A stretch of 64,000 nt of DNA from Scatophagus argus (Eukaryota > Chordata > Actinopteri > Scatophagidae), in assembly GCF_020382885.2 (NCBI RefSeq), contig NC_058501.1, forward strand, positions 15,142,501 through 15,206,500, read 5' to 3'. Both the position numbers and the translations under genes were made by a program. Shown here piece by piece: positions 33,679 through 46,500 of this stretch. The first letter of the stretch is position 1. Each line of letters starts with the position of its first letter. A model generated the notes under the pieces. That model made no database searches. It was not told the origin of the DNA and worked only from the letters and a program-made list of their open reading frames with translations.

Positions 33679-33790
33679 TGAGTCATGTTGAAAAATTCCA
33701 CCCCCTCCCTCTTTTTCCGCCCTCACTCCGCCTCACCCCCCCATCCCACCAAACCTCCACCCCACATAAACCTCTTAAAACTATAAAAAG
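33679..33790 (+). promoter_or_regulatory. ECM1 core promoter: AP-1 site and TATA box
   Basis: A consensus AP-1 site TGAGTCA (33679-33685) and several C-rich CACCC-like tracts precede a TATA box (TATAAAAAG, 33782-33790). The TATA box is 208 bases before the ECM1 ATG, predicting a start of transcription near 33812 and a 5' UTR of about 180 bases that contains a CAG run (33930-33949). A TATA promoter suits an inducible secreted-protein gene. Confidence 0.6.
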
Positions 33791-33990
33791 TGTCTGCCCA
33801 GTTGTGGGGTTTTGCTCTCCCAGACGGACAGCGCGGAAGCTCCTGCTGGACCAATTAACGGGCAGGTCTGTGCGCAGCCCCGCCGAGCGCGTTTTCCTGG
33901 GCGGCCTCTGCTCGCTCTGCCCAAACAGTCAGCAGCAGCAGCAGCAGCGGGACAAACAGAAACTTCAGGACAGACACTATCAACTTTGAA

Positions 33991-36900
33991 ATGGGGTCCT
34001 CTCGGGCTCTGGTCTGCGCCACCGCTTTTGTTTTAATTTTACTGAGCTCAGCATCCAAGGGTTGGTACCGTGTTGTTGTTGTTGTTGTTGTTTTTCTTCA
34101 GTGTTTGTTGTTCTCATGTCAGAAGCTGTTGTGTTTGTTTCTTGCCTGGTGGCCGGGCTCCATTTTTGTTCGTCTGAGAGCTGCTGTAAGTGCGTGTATT
34201 TCGCATGCAGACCAACTGCCAAGAATCACATAACATGTTGACTTTGAAGGACTTTGATAGAGGCCAACATGTCTGATCTGGTGTCTCTGGTGGTGGAACG
34301 TAACTAAGTAGAAGAGGCATCACTTTTTAGTACTTACATTTCTATGTTATGATACTACAGATCATACAGACACGTAGGATTCAGAGCAATAGCTGCTCTT
34401 CAGGTTTTGCTTAATAATAGAGTAGAGGATATTATTGGAGTATGGGATGAAACTAACATAGTATGATATTGAATATTGAAATTTAGCTATACTTTAACCA
34501 GCAACACTGTTTAATTTACAATATGTGTAACATTTTATGATGCAACACTGACAATATGATGAGTGCTTAATTGCTTTTAAACCGTGTGTAACATTTTTGT
34601 TCTAATATTCCAAGCTATTACTGAAGAAACATTTTAAATGCAAGCCTTTTAAACTAATATATATATTGCTGTGGGATTACTATTATTATTATTATTACTA
34701 CAGATGCTTAGTAAAGGGATACCTCTTCCACATCTGTCTGCATTAAAACCAGAAGAGGAAGTTAGTTATGCATTAAAGAATACAAATGAAGAGTTGCGTA
34801 ACTTTGTCTGGCTTTCTCCCCCCCCTCCTTCCCCCCTTCCCTCTGCTCCCTCTCTTTCTCTGTCTTTGTGTTCACCATTTTCCAGATGAGCACATCTTTG
34901 AGCAGCGTGAGGTTGACCTCCACCAAATCACGCAAGGTGTGTGTGTTCACATACTAGTGCAGTATCTCTGCAGGCAGCAATTAAAATTTCAGCCCTTCAC
35001 AGTGGCATTTGGCCAGCTCTCGCTACTTCAAGAGGCTTATTTTACAGTTTGTAGGGTTTAGGTGTAAGAAGTGCACCACTGATTTTATTCATAAAGCTCA
35101 GTTTGCTCGTCCCAAAGAGGGTTCCTTAACCTGTGAAAATATTTGTGTAATGTCTTCTGGGGCTCTGGAGGGAGAAAAAACAGACCTTGAAAGTGTCTTG
35201 TTCTTATCTACATCCCATCCTGTGTTATGTCTTATAATTCATGCTAACATGTTTAATTGCTAAACATCCCCTTTAAAGTTTCAAGGTCAGGATAACTGCA
35301 GAGTGCCTCTTAGAGTATAAATAAATACAGTGTTACTGTAGGCATTTAAGCTTGTACAATATTCTTATTTCTTAAACAGATTTTTAAACAAATCAATGTC
35401 TTTCAGAGCTGCTGCATCCAGATTCATTCATGTTGCAACAACAGGTGGACATAACAGATCTCTTGGATCCCAAGGGTACTGTTTGTCTTTTTGTCTATTG
35501 TTATGACCTTGTCTAGACTTAGCTGCATATCCACTTGAAGCATTTGGTTGGCTCAGTTTTTTTTTTACTATTATGCTTTGTTTTCATAGAGTTCACTGTG
35601 GGTGAGCATGCGATAGTGTCTCCGCCAGAACAGTATGATACCCTGAGTGAGAGAAGTAAGCTGCTATCTATCCATCTGTCCATTCATCTTTCTATCCATC
35701 TATCTGTCTTCAGTGCCTACTTTTGCTTCTCTCTGTCTCTCTCCTGCATTCTCTCCCTCATATCTCCTGTCTTACACCTCCATATTTAAGAAAACACCTG
35801 AATAGTATTGTTTAATTATTCAGCTTTTGTTCTGTCAGGGGGTTCCAGGCCAGGCATCTGGAGACCTAGAGGACGTTTGTATCTATTTTCCTCTCTTTCT
35901 TTGCAGTTTTCATTTACTTCATCTATACTACCTCCTACTTTGAAAGTATTATCTAACAGCATGTTTCCTGTCCCTTATTCCTAGGTCGACCAAGCCATGG
36001 GTCCCGTTTCTTTCGTGGTCCACCTGCGCTGGAGTATCCCGTTCAGTTCCCCCTGGCCCGTCCTTCCTCTGACAATCTCCAAGCCATCTGCCTCCATGCA
36101 GACCATCGTCCTCGCTACCCGGACTCTTACTTTCCTGCCTCTGGATTTGGCAAGCAGAGGCGAAAAGCCAGTGCTGTAAACAATGCAGAGTGGTGGTTTA
36201 GTACGTGCTGCAAAAACAATGAAACCTGGGGGGTGGAAGCGAGTCTGTGTTGTGCCACACAGGCGGTGAGTTTTCATGATGGCTCCCACAGCCAATTTAG
36301 CAATTTTCTACACCATATAAATATAAAATGAGGACACACTATTTTGTATCTTCTTGCTCTAATTCTGTTTCTCTTGGTTTTGTCCTCTTTGTTGCTAATG
36401 TTTTTCTTATCAGTTCCCAAAATAAATACTTTTCGAGAAGTAGTGAGACATGATTAAAAACGTAATAACCTTATCAACTGTGGACATAAAATTGGATCTC
36501 AAACCAATAGGATTTCCTGTCGATAACCAGATGTTATCCACTTAAAACCTCATGTGGAGGAGGGTTGTAATAAACGTCATATTATTGCAAAAGTTCGTAA
36601 CTCAATATTTAAAATAACTTAGCTGTACGAAGCTGTAATGCAGTAACCCTGGTGTCGTTTGCTCTCACAACAATCCTGTATTTTTTGTTCATGTGTAGCC
36701 CGAATGAAAAAGGGCATGAGACATTCTTCACATTGCTCACACAGAGACGATGGTGCTTGCATTTTTAAACAAATGTGAAGGCCTTGGGCGCTTCCAGTTG
36801 ATAAATCCATTATATGCAGCCCAGGCTGACACAACAGACAGGCCTTGGCTGGAGCACCAGTGGTGCTGTATGAGAGCAGGCAAAAAAACCCTAAATTCTT

Positions 36901-38895
36901 CAGTGAATAAAGAACTACTTTAATCTTATCTCCTTCTTCTTACCATGTTTATTTTTTAGTTTTGGTGAAGTAGGCCTATGTCTTAAGATACTCTACATAA
37001 TTGTGGGTCTCCTGTTCACTTATCATACAGCCTCAGGCATGCAGACTTTATGTCAGTGTTAAAGGATTTAAATCACCCTGACTGTTTGTTTCCTGTGTCG
37101 ACTACAGTGGGAACAGTCAGTCGAATCCTTTTGTGAAGAGGACTCATCAGTGAAGGATCGTCAGGAGGACTGCTGCAGAAAACCAGGCAACAACAGGCTA
37201 AACTGCTTCCATGAAAATGCTCCAAATCCAGACTACAAACCAACTGAGGAGCTGCCGGTGCCACCACTTCCCTCTGCCGCTGCCTTCAGCTTTGATCCTC
37301 ACACTTGCCAGAGGTATGCAGAAAACAAATCAAATGAGCGCCAATGAAAATGTTGATATTGGCACTCAAATCTTAGTTAAAGGAGACAGCTTTTCTTTAT
37401 TTTCTGTCATATTATATGATGTTACAATGTTGGAAAGATTTTACTGCTCTGTAAAACTTATTGTGGCACGCATCATTTTAAATTGTACACTTGCGCATAT
37501 TTTGCTGGCTGACACAGAACCTCGCTGCTGGATGTTGCTTGCATTATAGACCAGCAAAAGTTGAGTGAGGTTCGTTCGAACACAAGTGAAACACCCTCTG
37601 CCGTAGTGGAGCTTTCAGATGAATGACGCTGAGGTTGTGTTTTTTGTTTTTTTTTTTTCTTACACAGGACTTATGGCAGTCTGAGGGAACCTCTAAGAGC
37701 TGACCAAATTCCTAAGAAAATTGACATCAGCTTTCCTCCTGGACGACCCACTGCTGATTCCATTGATTCACTGTGTAAGAACCAGAAGATACGTCCCCTC
37801 TATACTGTAAAGTGTCTGCCAGCTTCAGGTTACGATTGGCTGGCTCGCCAGGCAAAGACGATTAATCGTATAGAAAAGGGATTCAAACAGTGCTGCAAAA
37901 AGAAGCAGGATGTGCTCAACTGCGCTGATCGTAAGGTAAAGCAGGCAAACCTACAGCCATAAATATTTTGCTTCATTTTATTTTATTTATTTATTATTTT
38001 TTTGTACCTTCTAATGTCCTGTCTTCTTTTGTGTTTTAGTGGCGCGAGGAGCTCAATAAGTTTTGCGTGGTTGGCGATGGTGAAGTGTTGGATTTCCACT
38101 GCTGTACTGCGGCCGATGAGAAAAATGAGCAATACAACTGTTTCCAACACATTTCTCTTGACCCGTATTATAATATGACTTTGGACACTCAAGAGCCTTC
38201 ACTTACCAAAATCTGTGACACTCACAAGATCATCAAGAAGAAGTAAGGCAGAACTTCCTGCATCTGTAGTCTGTTTTTCTGTCTGTGCTTGTCCATTTTG
38301 TTTCTTTTGATGCTTTCCGTGATTTTTTTTTTCCTTCTGTCACAGAATATGGATGAATGTAACTTGTTGAATCACCTCTCACCTGTTGTTGTCATGGATC
38401 TAAGCACATGTGCACAATCTGTGAACAATGTAAAGATAGACACATAGTAAAGTTGTCACTGTGCTTTAGGTTCCCTGTTGCTGTGCCTCTCAAGAATTTT
38501 GTGAATCAATGCTGCCCCCTGTCTGAAGAAGAGAAGGCCACGTGTTTTGCTCAAAGGGTGAGTCTCTCGCAAATCAGAATACAAAGTTTCAGCTGGGAAT
38601 ATTCTAAATGTTATATGGGAAAATTAAAGTTTAGGAGCAATAATCCCAAAATTCAGTTTTTCTACTCCTGCCTCTCATCTGTCTGGCCTTTTTTTTCTCT
38701 CCATGAAATCAGCTTAAGGAAACCACAGAGAACCTGTGTTCATCAAAGAAGGCTTCTCTTCCAGCTGTCCGCCGCTGTTGCCGCTCGCCTTCACAGAATA
38801 CACACGAGTGTATCTCCAAAATTCTCATGGATGCTGTCACCAAAGCAGCCAATGTCTTACGCCAAAAGAAGAAGAAAAAGTGCCCTTTCGCCTAA
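33991..38895 (+). CDS. ecm1: Extracellular matrix protein 1
   Basis: Ten exons: 33991-34060, 34886-34936, 35407-35475, 35590-35655, 35985-36265, 37108-37313, 37668-37935, 38040-38242, 38470-38557, 38713-38895; 494 residues. ECM1 is a secreted glycoprotein of skin, bone and vessel matrix that binds perlecan, fibulin and MMP9. Residues 1-22 form a signal peptide (MGSSRALVCATAFVLILLSS). Exons 2-4 encode a short acidic/Gln-rich N-terminal region. From exon 5 on, paired cysteines of the albumin-like CC-(X7-10)-C pattern recur: TCCKNNETWGVEASLCC, DCCRKPGNNRLNC, QCCKKKQDVLNC, HCCTAADEKNEQYNC, QCCPLSEEEKATC and RCCRSPSQNTHEC, about one per exon as in the family. An Asn-glycosylation site NMT is near PYYNMTLD. 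The C-terminus is Lys-rich and ends CPFA. Polyadenylation is likely at AATAAA 39305. Confidence 0.92.
34070..34092. repeat. (GTT)n trinucleotide repeat
   Basis: Seven GTT units immediately inside ECM1 intron 1, ten bases after the splice donor. Confidence 0.9.
35664..35708. repeat. Degenerate (ATCT/ATCC)n tetranucleotide repeat
   Basis: ATCT, ATCC and GTCC/GTCT units in ECM1 intron 4, nine bases after the exon 4 donor. Confidence 0.8.
35839..35874 (+). other. ecm1: Candidate 36-nt cassette exon of ECM1
   Basis: Bounded by a pyrimidine-rich acceptor (CTTTTGTTCTGTCAG) and a GTTTGT donor. It is exactly 36 nt and has the same 1-1 phase as its neighbours, so inclusion would add 12 residues rich in Arg, Pro and Gly (about GSRPGIWRPRGR) without a frameshift. 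Not needed for an open ECM1 frame; RNA evidence would decide. Confidence 0.3.
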
Positions 38896-40500
38896 ACCTT
38901 TATGACTGCTGCTGACCCTGCTGGCACTGGACCATTCAGAGAAATGGCAAGCTAACAGCAGAAGTAAAAACCAGTCACTTAACAGGAACTGTTATTTCGG
39001 CACAAGTCCCACTTAGTGGTCTGTAAGAATATTTAGACTGTGGACCAGTTCTAGCTTCATCTACTGCCAGTGTTATTTCCATATTTTCATATGAGATCAC
39101 ATTGTTATCACAACAGTACATTTAAAAAGAAATGATTGTTAGATGCTTAGTTTGTAAATCGGACTGTTGTCTGTGATATTGTACCACTATTTTTATAGGC
39201 TGCTCTTCACATCATTGATTATGAATACATTTTTTGGAGTTGCAGGATCACTTCTTTTCTTTTTTATATGGGTATGTGGTTAAGATCTTGTCTACAAAAA
39301 CTCTAATAAAACGTTTTTAAATCTACCTTTTGTGTGGTTTACTCTCCTCTGGCCTGCAGAGCCTCTGTTGTTAGTTTAACAGTGGTGTGCATAGTACAAT
39401 AAGCAACTTAATGTAAATGTGTTTAACACGAATAAGTGAAAATGGAATATTTTAGATGGGTATTGATAGGCATTAATTGCACTTTAACAAAGGTTAAATT
39501 ATGATCAATTTTCACAGATTCTGATGTAACAAACCCTGATTTTGCTTAAAACAAAATTAATGTTATCAGTTTAATACTGTGTTCTCATGTTTCCAACAAG
39601 TGATTTTTTTTTATTAAAATGACTTTAATTCAAAAGACATAAAAGCATAAAACTGAAGCATTACACAGAATACAAACAGTTAATATAGTATTTTTTTATA
39701 TTCATATTTTATAGATGTTTATACTATATATAGTATATGAGAATATATGTGAATATTATACTCACGCTTTATTATTTCGTTAAATTTTGTGTTGATGCAC
39801 TATTTTACAGCCCTTATACTGTAGGTTCCACTATATCATACTAATAAATAGGCCTAATGCACTTTTACTTTCACTTCTTATGGACTATATCACATTTCTA
39901 TATAATACAACCAGATTACATCACTTTTCATGCATCAATCGTATCACATCATCTACCATATGACTCCTGCATATTGAACGAGTGGGTATTGTAAGCTTGC
40001 CTTGCAAAGTTCTGCTTTTTGTTTTATTTTATATGTTTCGAAATATTTTTTCCAACTTATCTGTACACGTTTATGTATTGCTACAACACCTGAATGTTCT
40101 GTAAACAGAACAGAGAGCTTTGCACCGTTTCTGTTCATTAATACGATCTACGTGCCCACTGATAAAACCACTGAGCGTTTTAGCGCTCTTTGGAGCACTC
40201 GCAGGAGTGACAGGAAATCATTGTCCACCTCTCCAGCAATATTATCACAAAGACAGTGAGAACATGTCACTTTGAAAAACGTATAGTCAAAACTAATTTA
40301 AAAAAGACTGCCTGTTTTACGTTGTTCTACACGATTAAAGTTGATGTAAACACACACATAAAATTAATAACATGCGGCATTACCATACGGAGCCTGAAAC
40401 AGTTCCATGTTAGTCCGCTGGGGGCGCCGTGGTGCTGCTGCGACATGAGCATCAGAATTTAACTGTCGGCGCTGTATGTGATGTTAACAGTCAAATCGTA
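38896..40500. other. ECM1 3' UTR and PIP5K1A upstream region
   Basis: The ECM1 3' UTR runs to about 39330 (AATAAA at 39305-39310). AT-rich intergenic DNA follows, then a rise in GC and CpG from about 40380, which is the probable TATA-less PIP5K1A promoter and 5' UTR. No other gene seen. Confidence 0.5.
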
Positions 40501-43500
40501 ATGGCGACTGCTGGGACAGCAGACTCGGGATCAACAGCCCCGACAGGTAGTAATAGTCTCTAAATTTTCCTTCTGTGTTTCCTCAGAACGAACGCACACA
40601 ATGGTGTGTGTAAAATTTCGCAGCGATGAAAACAGTGCGATGCGGTGACTGTGGCTTTATCAAGTCCCGGTTAGCCAGTTAGCTAGTTAGCATCGACGCT
40701 TTCAGCCTAACAATTGAACCAAGCGATGGCTATCTCGATAAGCTACCACTTGATAAACCTTAGATGGTGTTTTTGTTGATCATACAGAACTTAACTTAGC
40801 AGTACTTGGTATTTATTATATCTAGTTATTTTTCGGGTTTAATAACATGGCAGGAAAGCAATCGCGTGACCACGTTGGCTCGTCTGGAGTGTTTTGTTAT
40901 CAAGCCGGTAATTTTGTTACACTGTATTTTATGTTAATAAGTTAGCAGGATAAACAAGAGGTTAACTGAGTATCGCTCCATTCTTTCGTAAATGAATGGG
41001 ACGTGCGAAGTGGCTGTTGTTTCGGATTCGTCGGTCCATCTGTGGAAAACTGTTATCCCTGACTTGCATGACCGTTACACCCCTCCTTGTCCTCTGTTTA
41101 TCTGCCCATGTTTGTGGCAAAGTTGGCAAGCAAATTCTCTTTCCATTTGGTACCATCTACACAAGCTCTCCATCAGTTATTTTCCAGTGAGTCACCATTG
41201 AAATATTTTACTATTAAAACAAATATATTATTGTTTTCCAGTATTACTCAAAACTCTGACACAGACCTGTCGTGCTTATCTAGTTAAACAGGTTTAATTC
41301 AATTGTGCTGTTCCCGTTCAGCTCCTGAAAGCTTTGGGCAGGACAGATGCCAGTGGGTGGTGGGCAGTTCAAGTGTTTTCAGAGGATTCTCATTATGTGA
41401 GGACAGGACAGATGATGGACATTATGCTAATCCATTTAGTTGTGTGTCACATATAAGCTTCCCTGTGTGTTTCTTTTCCCTTGGTAGCCGACCAGACTGA
41501 ATCAGTGAATATAAATAGTGGCTTCAGAGCACTTTTGGGGCTCCCACATTGCTGAGAGCCTTAGACTGTACAAATACTAGATACAGCATTCTGTCAAACG
41601 CAGCCTGTCACAGGCACTTGAGTGACAGTAACATAATGTGATATTTTAACTGGCCTTATTGACCTTGTTTTCTAACTGGTGCAAGAATCGGCGTATTTAT
41701 TGAGCCTTTACAGGGAGAAAATTATATTAGGAGAGTGTCTGTGTCCCATATTATTGGCTTGTGCAGGCTGCAGGCTACATGTGAACAAGGCTGGCAGAGA
41801 GTTGTTTAGTATACAGAGAGGAGCAGATGGTTTGTCCATTGTCGTAAGGCCTGTCACTGACAAGCTTAAGTCATTGTTCTTAAGTAATTGGGCTGGGTTG
41901 GGTAATTCCTGAAAGTGTATTATTATCTAGTTTTACGTTGACATTTGAGAAAAAATGCAGTGACATTGAATTCAGACTGCAGTTAACAGTTATTTTCATT
42001 GTTAATTAATGCCAATATTTGTCTTCATTAATCGGGGAGGGATTTAGTCTATTAATTGGTGAAAATAGTATGGCCTGTCAATATTTTCCAGCCCAAGGCT
42101 TTGCCGTCAAATTACTTGTTTTGTCAGACCATCAGTCTACTACCCACAGTTAATGTTTACTTTCATACATAGTAAAAGCAAAGCCGCAAATTCGATGAAT
42201 CGACCAATCATTTTAGCTCCAGATGAAACAGTTGTTTTCCTGTCTATATAAAGTCATGTTTTAAATTTATTCAGTGTTATCTGTGGAGACTCTCAGTCAT
42301 CCAGGTCATATTCACTCAAAGAGTTAAAGCAAGCAAGCAAGTGAAACTAACTAAAACAAAGGACTGATGAAGCTGCTTGGATTAGCAACGTCTTCAAGCC
42401 AAATCTTCACAAGTGCCTTGCTTTAACTCTTTGAGTGAATATGGTGTTGTTCATTTACTTGGTTAGGCTGTTTAGGCTGATCATGTCCTGCTCCACAGAT
42501 ATTAGGACTCAGTTCTGGAGGAGAGCATTGCAGCGAGGTACTCGCATGGGCGTGTGTGTCAGAGTGTTTCTGTGTGTGTGAGCAGAAACTGCATGAGTAG
42601 TGATGATATAGTCTGTTGTTTTACATAATGAGAGGGAATGTGGGCAGAGTGATGCTCATTGTTTCCTGGAGGATTGCCGTGTGTTAAGTGAGAAGAGATG
42701 CATGGCATTCAGTGATTCTGCCTTATTATTAACACTCCCACCTTTCTTGGGGTGATGTGTCGACTTGCTGTGCTTTGCCTGTTTTGAATCTGCTGGGCAT
42801 AGATGCATTTTCACACACAAGATTGTTATTACTACAGGGATGTAATCTTCACAGCATCCTTTTGTATATATTGACCTGTGGCGCTGCAGCATTGAAGTAG
42901 ATGTTGCCGTTGGTTACAGGCTAGAGGTGCTTGCAGAGTGGGCGAGATAGTAGGATTAAACAGCAAGGTTATGTAAGGACACAGGAAATCATGTTGAGTG
43001 TTTCTTTTATTTCATCTGTGTTCCTCTCCTGCAAAACCACTGTGTTTTGTTAGCGTGCTCACTCAGGTGGGAAGAACCACGTGTCACCAACTTGCTAACC
43101 ACAAGGTTAATTTTACACACATCCAGAGACATCCTTTTGCTCGACAATACCTCAAACTCTCAACATGTGTTTACCTTACTTACAAGTAATTACTTCTGTG
43201 CTGATCAGTTGAGTTTACTGAATGGTTTAATATAACCAACTATGTAGTCACAATGTTAGCATATTGGAGTTGATCAAAATGATAAAAGCAAAGTTACTGT
43301 GAGACGCAAAGTAGGCTGTTGAGTTAGAAATTGTGCAGTTTTTTGACGTGTAGACAAGCACACATCCCCAGGTACCAGATGAATCTGGAGCAGGCAGCTC
43401 AGGGGAGAAGTAGTTCCAGTTCACACAAAGCTGGTATATCGAGGGCAGCGGTTGGTTACTGTGGCTGCATTTAGGTCTGGGCTCATCATTGGTCTTATAG

Positions 43501-46500
43501 TCATGAGCCAGCACTGGAAATAGCCCTGCTAATTAACCAAACCAGGGTTTCTCAGATCAAATTTACATGGACTCCAATGGTTGATAAGTATTTGAATATT
43601 ATGGATGGATGGATGAAGTTGGCTCTGAATGACAGAACTAGCAGTACCTTAAGAATTTAGTATTTTTCCCTTTGGGTTCGCAAGAGTCAGTGTCCTTGTC
43701 ACATTGTGAATCCCAGTTAAACTTGTTTTTCTGTGTTTAGGCACCAGTGGTATTCGTAAAATGGCCCCTGCAGAGGTAAGTACATCAGAAATTGACCAAA
43801 CCACTCTGCGTTATGTACAGCCTCAAGTAATGTAAATGTTGATCCAGTTAAGGGAGGGAGAACAAGTTTGGGGAGTTCAAGCCTTCAGTCATGCAGCCAT
43901 CAGCAGCTAAAAGTATAGACTGTCCCATTTTTGGTACACTGGTTAATGAATGCTGTTTGTACCAAGACCAGTATATGAACCAATAAACCACACTCTTACT
44001 CTTACTGTTACTATTTTTAATGTTATTAATTGAATGCACCAGAGGATGTTGTTTGTGATCAAAAATGATAATAAAATCCAAGAATATTTGTTTGAGGGAT
44101 GTTGAATTTGTCTGATAAGACCATAAACAGACTGAGTACAAACTAATTTGCTTATTTAATTGCTATTACTTATTAAAGTAAACATAGGGTACACATGGAC
44201 GTATCTGTGGCATGTAGATAAAGCCACTGGTGTTGTTTTCACTTCTTCTTCTGCCACATGAGTTGACAATCACTGAGAGTTCACCTGCTTGGCACGCGAG
44301 TTGATGGCTGTCATGTGAAGATGTTTACCCGATATAGCCTAAAGCGTGCATACAATTAGCTCTTTGTCTTCTGTGTTCACAAATATAAACACAGATACAC
44401 AAACACAAAGAGCAGACCACATTTAAATGTTCCTCTCTGCACCTCTTTTTAGATGCCTGGCTCTTCAGGCACAACTCAGAGTATGAAGAAGACTATTGGG
44501 CACCGGGGCGTTGAGACCACCACAGGAGAGACCACCTATAAAAAGGTTAGAACAGGGTTGGGTGGTAGGGTGTCAGTGACACCAGCTTTTTTTACATTTT
44601 TTTTTCCACAGTATTGAGCAGCAGAGGTGAAATTTGGAAAAGGTGTTTGGTGTTAATATTCTAAAATTAGTTTTGGAATTCCACTCACTGTGCCCAAGAA
44701 TAGTGAGTGAAACAGCAGAAGTCACAGGGGTAAAATATTGTTTGTTCCAGTGCTTACTATCTTTTCCTCTCTGACCTCTCTAGACCACGTCATCAGCGCT
44801 AAAAGGAGCCATCCAATTGGGCATTGCTCACACAGTTGGCAGCTTAAGCCAAAAGGCAGAAAGGGATGTTCTCATGCAGGATTTTGTGGTGGTCGAAAGC
44901 ATATTTTTCCCCAGGTTGGTATGGGAGTCAAAGTTGATTAAACATAGTTACTTTATGAGTTTTGATTTCATGTAGTTTTAATGGCCTTCCTGTTTCTGGT
45001 TCTGTCTCTCTATCCCATGTGTTTTCAGTGAGGGCAGTAACTTGACTCCTGCTCATCACTACAGTGACTTTCGCTTTAAGACCTATGCTCCTATTGCCTT
45101 TCGTTACTTCAGGGAACTCTTTGGCATTCGTCCAGATGACTACCTGGTTAGTACTTTACACCAAATGCACGCTGCCGTATCTACAAGAACTGCTCTTGTT
45201 GAGGTTTTAGATACTGTTCCTATATTTCTTTTGTAGAATTGTTTAGTTCAGGAGTGTCCAAACTTTTTCATGAGAGGGCCAAAAGTGAAACTGAATGGTG
45301 GGCCATGGGCCAAAAGTCATCACAGATTGCATTGTACTGCACTGTATTGTATTGTTTAGATACAGAATGGGGGTCGCATTCCAAGTTCCCTTAAATGACT
45401 GACTTCTTGCTCAAAGTTGTCACTCTGCCCGCTGTGGTGAAATTATAAAAAATAATTAATAATTGTGGATCTAAGAGCATTTTTACCTAAAATGGCATAA
45501 ATATTACTATAATTTTTCCCCCCTATAAAACATCTGATGGAAGTTTGCACACCATAAGGTTCTGATTAAAGCCTTATTACAAATAGTTTAGTTGCTGTTG
45601 ACAGGAGTCACTGTCAGAAGTCTGTCAGGTGGCCTATAGGTGGTTCCATGAGAGCATCCTCCTGCCACGCCCCAGTGGTTTTCAGACCCCCAGTTAGGAG
45701 TTTAGTTAAATGAGGGTTCTGGATATGCCAACATGTTTGCACTGTCTTCACTCAGACACTAACATAGACCCCTCTTCCTCTTGAAGTATTCTCTGTGTAA
45801 CGAGCCGCTGATCGAGCTGTCTAACTCAGGAGCCAGTGGATCCATCTTTTATGTCTCTAGTGATGATGAGTTCATCATCAAGACTGTTCAACACAAAGAG
45901 GCAGAGTTCCTCCAGAAACTCCTTCCTGGATACTTCATGGTGAGCGTGACCTCTGAATAAAACAGAAAGTGGCAGTGTGTTCAGTAAGAGTAATGATTAT
46001 TGCAATAATTATAATTACCGTAAGAGTAGGAGGCTAAAATGAGTCTAATCTGTATTCCACATTCCTCCTCCCTTCCAGAATATCAACCAAAACAAGCGCA
46101 CCCTGCTACCCAAGTTCTATGGACTGTATTGTGTTCAGGCAGGGGGTAAGAACATCCGAATTGTAGTAATGAACAATCTTCTGCCTCGGATCATCCCCAT
46201 GCACGTCAAATATGACCTGAAGGGCTCCACCTATAAGAGACGAGCTTCCCCCAAGGAGAGAGAGAAGGTCGTTCCCACTCTCAAAGACCTGGACTTTATC
46301 CAGGACATGCCTGATGGCCTGCTGCTGGAAGCAGACAACTATAATGCCCTATGCAAGACTATACAGAGGGACTGTTTGGTGAGTCACAGAGACTTGTTTT
46401 TCATTGACTGACTGATTTTTATTCAAGTATCGTGCATTCAAGCCTCTCAGCCCACATGAAATTACAGGATTCATTTGTGTCACAAGCTCAGATGGTACTC

